DNA of 64,000 nt from Bacteroidetes bacterium 43-93 (GTDB lineage Bacteria; Bacteroidota; Bacteroidia; Chitinophagales; Chitinophagaceae), in NCBI GenBank assembly GCA_001897855.1, contig MKUO01000017.1, forward strand, positions 186,001 through 250,000, read 5' to 3'. Position 1 is the first letter of the stretch. Every line of letters begins with the position of its first letter. Below are positions 58,486 through 64,000 of this stretch, in pieces. The translations under genes and the position numbers were made by a program. The notes under the pieces are model-generated. The model was not told where the DNA came from, did not search any database, and saw only the letters and a list, made by a program, of their open reading frames with translations.

Positions 58486-59313
58486 CTATGCCAATGGGTC
58501 TGTTTCTTCCTCTTCAGGATTGTCAAAAGACGGTAAATCTTCACTTTCTTCCTGGTTTTCAAGCATTTCCTGCTCTGTATTCCACTCCACAATGAAGTTA
58601 TTACGCCCGGTACCTATCAGGATGCCCAAAAACCGCTGCTGGATGAGTTCCAACATGGCAAGGAATGTAAAAATGGCATGAATTCTTGTCTCACATTGAG
58701 AATAGATCGTTTCAAACGCCACACGGGTATTGCTTTTCATATAATCCAGCAAATACGCCCTTTGCCCTTCGAGGCTGTAATTATACTTCACCACCACGTG
58801 TTGCGGCTTAGCCTCGCGATCTTTGAAACGCTTCATCACCTTCTCAAACGACTGCATCAGCTTAAACATGGTTACGGTCTGTATTTCCGTACCTTCTGCA
58901 TAGGTTTCTCCCAGTGCATCCAGCTCCTGTTTGATGTTACCACGTTTTTGCTGCAGCAACCTGTCTGCCTCCATCATAGCCATCTGTTCAGATGCCTCTT
59001 TGAAGCGCTTGTATTCCAGTATCTTATCTACCAGTTCCTGGCGCGGATCTATCTCGTTACCTTGCGCATCTACCTCACGCCTTGGCAGTAGCATTTTTGC
59101 CTTAATGCGCATCAGCGTAGAGATGAACAGGATAAACTCGCTCGCCAGTTCTATATTCAGCGATTCCAGTTCATGTATATAGGCAAGGAAATCCTTGGTT
59201 ATATTATGAATGGGAATATTGTAAATATCCAGCTCGTCCCGTTCTATAAAGAACAGGAGCAGGTCGAACGGACCTTCAAACTGCGGCAGCTTAATCTGGT
59301 AAGTAGTAGACAT
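58486..59313 (-). CDS. scpA: Segregation and condensation protein A (ScpA)
   Basis: 275 residues. The conserved start (YQIKLPQFEGPFDLLLFFIERDELDIYNIPIHNITKDFLAYI) and FILFISTLMRIKAKMLLPR are diagnostic. The C-terminal winged helix contacts SMC, and the acidic tail (ESEDLPSFDNPEEEETD) is common in Bacteroidota. It is the kleisin subunit of the SMC-ScpAB complex that compacts and separates the chromosome. No scpB neighbour is visible. Confidence 0.95.
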   Translation of the reverse strand: MSTTYQIKLPQFEGPFDLLLFFIERDELDIYNIPIHNITKDFLAYIHELESLNIELASEFILFISTLMRIKAKMLLPRREVDAQGNEIDPRQELVDKILEYKRFKEASEQMAMMEADRLLQQKRGNIKQELDALGETYAEGTEIQTVTMFKLMQSFEKVMKRFKDREAKPQHVVVKYNYSLEGQRAYLLDYMKSNTRVAFETIYSQCETRIHAIFTFLAMLELIQQRFLGILIGTGRNNFIVEWNTEQEMLENQEESEDLPSFDNPEEEETDPLA

Positions 59314-59383
59314 TCAATAACGTTGATCGATCACACAATGCTCAGGCCTTCAAAAATAACCTTTTCGGTCAATAATTAACTGC

Positions 59384-60406
59384 TTAAAACTTATAGTTAA
59401 ATCCTAATGTGAACAATTGCTTGGTTTGTACCCATCCCAAGCCTTTGCCCGGATCGTCTTTGGAAATTACCGCGCCTGTAGCTTTATCTACATAGGTATC
59501 GCTGTATGGTATATCATTATCATATATCATGGTCAACCCTACAGACAGGCTCAGGTATTTAGATACTTTCACAGATAGCAGGTTATCCCAAAGGATGTCG
59601 ATATTACCGGGATTATCTTTCTTAACCACCTTGCCGGAAGAATCTTTCACATCTTTCGCCAGGTAGTTGCTATAAAGGTCCAGCCTTGTTTTATACATCA
59701 CATTCTTTGATATGTTCACGATATACCTTCCTGAGAAATAAGCACCGATCTCAAAACGCGAGGTCTTACCATACTCCACACCAAATGCGCCTTGCGGTGA
59801 TTGGTTCGTATAATATTTATCTACCAGCGTAAGGCGAGCGGCTATAGGCGATAGAAAAAGGCTCAGGTCAGTACCCTTACGATATTCTATACCCGCTGCC
59901 AGTGTCAGGTAAGCAGGAGAAAGAAACTTAGAGGTGGAAAATGTATCCCAGCCCGGTACAGAGTAATCATAACCCTTTGTAAACTGCGACTTAAAGTTGA
60001 ACAGTCCCGTCAGGAAAAAATTCTTTGTAGTATCTATACGCACACCGTATTTAGAGGTAAAGTCGATACGATCATCCGTTTTGCGGGGGATGAAATCATT
60101 TGAATAAGTATACAGCAAACCATAAGTCATATCCAGGTTATTGCTCCATACCTGGTTATGATACAATCTTGTCAGGTACCCGCTGAAGAGCCCATTCACC
60201 GTTACAGACGCAAGTTCACCACCTGCTGCCCAGTTATGCAAAAAACCTTCGTTAAACCCAATGTTAATTGTCCCTCCGTGCGTCCATGCGATGGTGTCCT
60301 TATTTTCGGTTTCGAGCGATTTTTTTACATCATCGGTTTTACTGAGCTGTGCAAAACCGGTTACAGATATTAAGGTAGATAAGACGAAAATAGATATGCG
60401 TTTCAT
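59384..60406 (-). CDS. DUF3078 outer-membrane protein
   Basis: 340 residues, signal peptide MKRISIFVLSTLISVTGFAQ. DUF3078 pattern: WTHGGTINIGFNEGFLHNWAAGGE, then WSNNLDMTYGLLY and long amphipathic strands ending FTLGFNYKF, i.e. an outer-membrane barrel. Function unknown. It is transcribed in the same direction as gldB, 37 bases downstream of it. Confidence 0.88.
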   Translation of the reverse strand: MKRISIFVLSTLISVTGFAQLSKTDDVKKSLETENKDTIAWTHGGTINIGFNEGFLHNWAAGGELASVTVNGLFSGYLTRLYHNQVWSNNLDMTYGLLYTYSNDFIPRKTDDRIDFTSKYGVRIDTTKNFFLTGLFNFKSQFTKGYDYSVPGWDTFSTSKFLSPAYLTLAAGIEYRKGTDLSLFLSPIAARLTLVDKYYTNQSPQGAFGVEYGKTSRFEIGAYFSGRYIVNISKNVMYKTRLDLYSNYLAKDVKDSSGKVVKKDNPGNIDILWDNLLSVKVSKYLSLSVGLTMIYDNDIPYSDTYVDKATGAVISKDDPGKGLGWVQTKQLFTLGFNYKF

Positions 60407-60443
60407 ATAGAATTATGTTTATGATGATTTATTATTGGTTGCC

Positions 60444-61526
60444 TTATTTAGGTTTGTATTTAGAATCCCTCAAAAATGTCTGTGGCTCCTCGTGTTGTTT
60501 TATCAGGTCAGCAAGTGTCATTTTAGGATGTTCATTCATATACGCCTTCACTATTTGCAACCCCACCCATGTACCTATATTACCCGGGCTATCATCGCCC
60601 ATACCGGCAGAGTTCGGCCCTTCATTCACATATCTTACTATCTTCTGCCAGCTGGTCTCAAAAAGATAGTTTTGGGTAACAAAGAAGTTATATATCTGCC
60701 CTTCATTTTTGTTGCACCAGTCCAGTTGCTTTTGGGTATAGGCCAGTTTCACTGATTCCGGTAAAAAAGGTAATACTTTATCAATATAATAGGCTTCCTT
60801 ACCTCTCTGTATCATCATATCCAGCAGGTTGGCATCCTGCATCCTGAACGGATTTTGCTCCCTGTACAGCGTCTTAAAAACGGCTACAGGTATATAGTCC
60901 TTATTTAACTGCACGCTCCAGTATTCAGGTATGCCTACAGATTTGTAATAAGGATAAGATGCTCCGAGAAACATATCCAGCCCCACGCCAATTATGTTAT
61001 CGCCATAAGTAAATGCGCCAATATTACCCAGCCAGCCCGATATGTATATGATCCTGCGCTCACCGGATTGAGGAAAGTAATACTTCTGGTATTGAAAACC
61101 TTTCGTCAATTGGGCATCCAAATCTTTAGTATCCGGGTAATGCGCATTAATGGTATCCAGCAGCCCGCGATAGTCTTTATGTGTGAGAAAACTCTTCACA
61201 CCCAGCCTCACGGGCGCGGCGGTGTCCGAATAATTACCGTGAACACCAAGGCCCATTAATGTATCCAGGTAAAAATCCAAAAACTCCGGAAACTGATCAT
61301 GTAGTTTCTGCAGGCTTGCACCTACCTGGTTGGTATCTATAGAAGCAAATGCCCTGTCGAAACGTTGTGTTTTTAGCTGCACTTTGATACCGGACACGTC
61401 CGGGGCGTTATTCCCACCACCACAACTGCTCAAAAACACTACAAATAACAGCAATGTCATGCATTTTACTGCCCTTTTATCAACATTTGATACCAGTGCT
61501 GTGGATAAACGAATAAACGTCTTCAT
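60444..61526 (-). CDS. gldB: Gliding motility lipoprotein GldB
   Basis: 360 residues from ATG 61526 (MKTFIRLSTALVS). A TTG at 61550 is inside a -7 promoter box and is not the start. Lipobox FLSSCGGG at about residue 37-44. The body matches GldB (DQFPEFLDFYLDTLMGLGVHGN, TYGDNIIGVGLDMFLGASYPYYK, PGNIGTWVGLQIVKAYMNEHP). GldB is needed for gliding in Flavobacterium, and its gene is often near nadE, as here. With SprB-like adhesin and T9SS substrates in the window, a gliding or T9SS apparatus is likely. Confidence 0.93.
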   Translation of the reverse strand: MKTFIRLSTALVSNVDKRAVKCMTLLLFVVFLSSCGGGNNAPDVSGIKVQLKTQRFDRAFASIDTNQVGASLQKLHDQFPEFLDFYLDTLMGLGVHGNYSDTAAPVRLGVKSFLTHKDYRGLLDTINAHYPDTKDLDAQLTKGFQYQKYYFPQSGERRIIYISGWLGNIGAFTYGDNIIGVGLDMFLGASYPYYKSVGIPEYWSVQLNKDYIPVAVFKTLYREQNPFRMQDANLLDMMIQRGKEAYYIDKVLPFLPESVKLAYTQKQLDWCNKNEGQIYNFFVTQNYLFETSWQKIVRYVNEGPNSAGMGDDSPGNIGTWVGLQIVKAYMNEHPKMTLADLIKQHEEPQTFLRDSKYKPK

Positions 61527-61547
61527 TTGCTCTTTAAATTTACGCGG

Positions 61548-61555
61548 CAAAAGTA
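61548..61555 (-). promoter_or_regulatory. -7 box of gldB (minus strand TACTTTTG)
   Basis: Minus-strand TACTTTTG (plus-strand CAAAAGTA) lies 21 bases before the gldB ATG and includes the in-frame TTG that would otherwise extend the gene. Confidence 0.5.
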
Positions 61556-61593
61556 ATGTTTAATTTTTAGCCGTTATTTATACGCTTCACAGG

Positions 61594-62430
61594 ATGAAAA
61601 AAACAATCGTTTTAGCATTATTATTTTTAGGATCAGGATATGCTTCTATAGCTCAGCGTTATGAATATGGCGAACCTGTCCCGGTTAAAGAAACCAAAAG
61701 GCACCATGCTCCGGGCGGCGGTAGTGTATCCGTTGGCGATATTCGTTTTGGTGCTTTCATTGCACCAACCACATCATGGATGAAACCCACTGCAAACAAA
61801 AGCGATGATAAGCTGTACCTGGTAGATAAAGGCAGTTCTAAGATGGGCTTTAGCTGGGGGCTGATGATGGATTACTATTTTGCCGAAAACTACGGTATTA
61901 CTACAGGTTTCCAGCTCACTTATGGCGGCGGTAAGATCAGCACAACGGAAAATCCGGCTATGACCGCCACTACCACCAATGTAGTAAAGAGCGCCGATTT
62001 TGATTATAAGATGCAATACCTGGAAGTACCTTTTGCGCTAAAATTAAGAAGTGACGACCTGGGCGGAGGTTTCCGTGTGTTCGGACAGATAGGCGTGGCT
62101 GTTGGCGTTACCCTGAGCAAAAAAGCTACGTATGATGTGGTCTACACAGACACCCTGAATGGTGCATCCGTACAAAAAACAGCTTCTTCGGAAAACGAAA
62201 AAATACGTGGCCTCGGCATCAGCCCTGTACTATTGCAAATGAATATTGGCGGTGGTATCGAGTATGCCATCACCCCCAAATTATCATTCTATACAGGTTT
62301 ATTCTTTAATAACGGATTTGTACCGGATGTTACCAACCCCAAAGAGCTGGATCTCGATTATAAAGGCAAGTTTAGTGATGGGAACACCCGCCTCAACAAT
62401 ATTGCATTACGAATAGGCCTTTTCTTTTAA
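61594..62430 (+). CDS. PorT-like outer-membrane beta-barrel protein
   Basis: 278 residues, signal peptide MKKTIVLALLFLGSGYASIAQ. After a polar linker (KETKRHHAPGGGSVSVGD) there are barrel strands typical of the PorT/porin family: IRFGAFIAPTTSWMKP, LMMDYYFAENYGITTGFQLTYGGG and the end ALRIGLFF. Its position between gldB and nadE suggests a role with the gliding or secretion machinery, but the family is broad. Divergent from gldB with 67 bases between. Confidence 0.85.
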   Translation: MKKTIVLALLFLGSGYASIAQRYEYGEPVPVKETKRHHAPGGGSVSVGDIRFGAFIAPTTSWMKPTANKSDDKLYLVDKGSSKMGFSWGLMMDYYFAENYGITTGFQLTYGGGKISTTENPAMTATTTNVVKSADFDYKMQYLEVPFALKLRSDDLGGGFRVFGQIGVAVGVTLSKKATYDVVYTDTLNGASVQKTASSENEKIRGLGISPVLLQMNIGGGIEYAITPKLSFYTGLFFNNGFVPDVTNPKELDLDYKGKFSDGNTRLNNIALRIGLFF

Positions 62431-62458
62431 TACGATATAATTTAACCAAAACAAAAAC

Positions 62459-62486
62459 AACCCGTGCATGATATTTGTACGGGTTT
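62459..62486 (+). terminator. Intrinsic terminator of the PorT-like gene
   Basis: Inverted repeat AACCCGTGCA / TGTACGGGTT with one G-U pair, followed by TGTTATT. Confidence 0.65.
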
Positions 62487-62517
62487 GTTATTATAACAGA
62501 CTTAACACTAGTCTCAG

Positions 62518-62525
62518 TATTTTTG
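62518..62525 (+). promoter_or_regulatory. -7 box TATTTTTG immediately before nadE
   Basis: TATTTTTG ends four bases before the nadE ATG. If used, the mRNA would be leaderless or nearly so. No TTG -33 is seen at the usual distance. Confidence 0.45.
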
Positions 62526-62529
62526 ATGT

Positions 62530-64000
62530 ATGAAGATATTTATCGCACAGCAGAACTATCACATTGGCAATTTCGAAGCCAATACACAGAAGATCATAGC
62601 TGCAATCAGGGAGGCAAAAATGAATGGTGGCGACCTGGTTGTTTTTTCTGAGCTGGCTGTATGCGGATACCCTCCGCGCGATTTCCTTGAATTTGACGAC
62701 TTTATTGCCCGCAGCGAAAAAGCCATAGATGAGATACGCAAAGAAGCTGATATTATTGGCGTAATTGTTGGCGCCCCCGCACGCAATCCCAGGATAGAAG
62801 GAAAGGACTTATTTAACAGCGCTTATTTTTTATATAATGAACAGATACTGGGCGTAGCTCATAAAACCCTGCTGCCCAATTACGATATATTTGACGAATA
62901 CCGCTACTTCGAGCCTGCTGATGAATGGAACATCATAACATTCAAAGATCAGCGCATAGCCCTTACTATTTGCGAGGATATATGGAATGTTGGTACCGAC
63001 CCTATGTATCGCCTCAACCCAATGGACAAGCTTATAGAGCAGCTACCCGACATGATGATCAATATCAGCGCGTCTCCGTTTGACTACCTGCACGCAGAAG
63101 GGCGCTTGAGCATGATCAAACAAAATGTGCAGCGCTATAAGATCCCCATGATCTATTGCAATACAGTAGGGTCTCAAACAGAGATCGTTTTTGATGGTGG
63201 CTCGTTGGTTATGGATGCACATCAGAATATTGTGGCGCAACTCCCCTACTTCCACGAAGCCATGCAGCACATCACACTGCATCCCGACAAAACACTTGAT
63301 CAACCTATTATACAAACAGCCGCGCAGATACCTTTTGCAGAATTGCTGCCCGATGAGTTTAATGAGGAGTATGATATTGATGAGATCTACGAAGCATTGT
63401 TGCTGGGCATCAGGGATTACTTCAACAAGATGGGGTTCAGCAAAGCTATCGTAGCATCATCAGGAGGTATAGACAGTGCAGTGGTGCTGGCACTTGCCTG
63501 TGAGGCTTTGGGCAGTGACAATGTACGTGCATTGCTGATGCCTTCACAATACTCTTCCAGCCATTCTGTTTCTGATGCGGAACGTCTTTCTAAAAACTTA
63601 AAAAGCACTTATGATATCATTCCTATCAAAGAGATCTTTGAAAGCTACGAGACAGCATTAAAGCCTGTTTTTAAAGACCTCCCTTTCAATGTAGCTGAAG
63701 AGAACCTGCAGTCACGTATCAGGGGCTCATTGGTAATGGCCTTGTCCAATAAATTTGGATCTATACTTTTGAATACTTCCAACAAAAGCGAACTGGCAAC
63801 AGGATACGGAACCTTGTATGGCGATATGGCCGGTGGCTTAGGTGTGCTGGGCGATGTTTATAAGCTACAGGTTTATGCATTGGCTCGTTACATCAATCGC
63901 AATGCTGAGATCATACCGCTTAACATCATCAATAAAGCGCCGTCAGCAGAGTTAAGGCCCGGACAAAAAGATAGCGATAGCCTGCCCGAGTATTCCGAAC
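62530..64000 (+). CDS. nadE: Glutamine-dependent NAD+ synthetase, 3' end outside window
   Basis: 490 codons are visible and the frame is open to the window edge. The N-terminal nitrilase-like amidase has its catalytic Glu (SELAVCGYPPRDF), Lys (HKTLLPNYDIFDEYRYF) and Cys (LTICEDIW). The C-terminal synthetase begins with the P-loop ASSGGIDSAV near residue 312. It makes NAD+ from deamido-NAD+ with glutamine as nitrogen donor, in the cytoplasm. Confidence 0.97.
   Translation, partial: MKIFIAQQNYHIGNFEANTQKIIAAIREAKMNGGDLVVFSELAVCGYPPRDFLEFDDFIARSEKAIDEIRKEADIIGVIVGAPARNPRIEGKDLFNSAYFLYNEQILGVAHKTLLPNYDIFDEYRYFEPADEWNIITFKDQRIALTICEDIWNVGTDPMYRLNPMDKLIEQLPDMMINISASPFDYLHAEGRLSMIKQNVQRYKIPMIYCNTVGSQTEIVFDGGSLVMDAHQNIVAQLPYFHEAMQHITLHPDKTLDQPIIQTAAQIPFAELLPDEFNEEYDIDEIYEALLLGIRDYFNKMGFSKAIVASSGGIDSAVVLALACEALGSDNVRALLMPSQYSSSHSVSDAERLSKNLKSTYDIIPIKEIFESYETALKPVFKDLPFNVAEENLQSRIRGSLVMALSNKFGSILLNTSNKSELATGYGTLYGDMAGGLGVLGDVYKLQVYALARYINRNAEIIPLNIINKAPSAELRPGQKDSDSLPEYSE

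Overview
The window looks like chromosomal DNA of a member of the Bacteroidota, probably a Chitinophagia/Sphingobacteria-type soil or freshwater bacterium. The reasons are: four proteins with C-terminal type IX secretion (T9SS) sorting domains, a SprB-repeat adhesin and the gliding lipoprotein GldB; many Bacteroidota-restricted lipoproteins and outer-membrane barrels; glycine-rich single-RRM proteins; type B ribosomal protein L31; and promoters of the Bacteroidota type (TTG, about 19-20 bases, then TAnnTTTG) in place of E. coli-like -35/-10 boxes. Both ends cut genes: a TPR membrane protein on the left and nadE on the right.

Layout. 1-9.7 kb: SDR oxidoreductase, cytochrome-like lipoprotein, M28 peptidase, T9SS beta-propeller, glycine-rich RNA-binding protein, MlaD/MCE protein. 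9.7-17.2 kb: thioredoxins, three paralogous outer-membrane barrels (two in tandem), a PhnP-like metallo-hydrolase, rpmE2, a GlmU-like transferase, tpiA and tRNA-Glu. 17.2-19.1 kb: an AT-rich insert next to the tRNA carrying a ComEC-like metallo-beta-lactamase-fold protein. 19.1-21.5 kb: RNA-chaperone genes (RRM and two cold-shock proteins) and a candidate small RNA. 21.7-28.1 kb: two paralogous secreted pilin-like proteins, tRNA-Arg, a large orphan TIM-barrel-like protein, and an AraC/MFS/DoxX unit. 28.2-32.5 kb: a GT-C/TPR membrane protein and small hypotheticals.

32.1-46.5 kb is the most unusual part. It holds a GTG-started 915-residue outer-membrane protein with N-terminal Ig-like domains, a long barrel-like middle and C-terminal Ig-like domains (usher-like layout); several secreted beta-rich pilin-like subunits; a two-domain protein resembling a pilus chaperone or a DUF916/WxL-binding protein; a membrane-anchored accessory protein; and a 1,875-residue SprB-repeat adhesin. 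I read this as a possible undescribed Bacteroidota surface-fibre assembly system. Three pilin-like genes, two of them 5-15 kb away from the cluster, share an upstream ladder of GTTAA repeats with 11-bp helical phasing plus a common leader block. The usher-like gene has its own 14-bp direct repeat spaced exactly 22 bp.

46.5-64 kb: a GT-C membrane protein, a T9SS cupredoxin, a T9SS M4 metalloprotease, an AsmA-like protein, tRNA modification genes (trmN6, tsaD), scpA, a DUF3078 barrel, gldB, a PorT-like barrel and the start of nadE. No CRISPR array, transposase or rRNA gene was seen.
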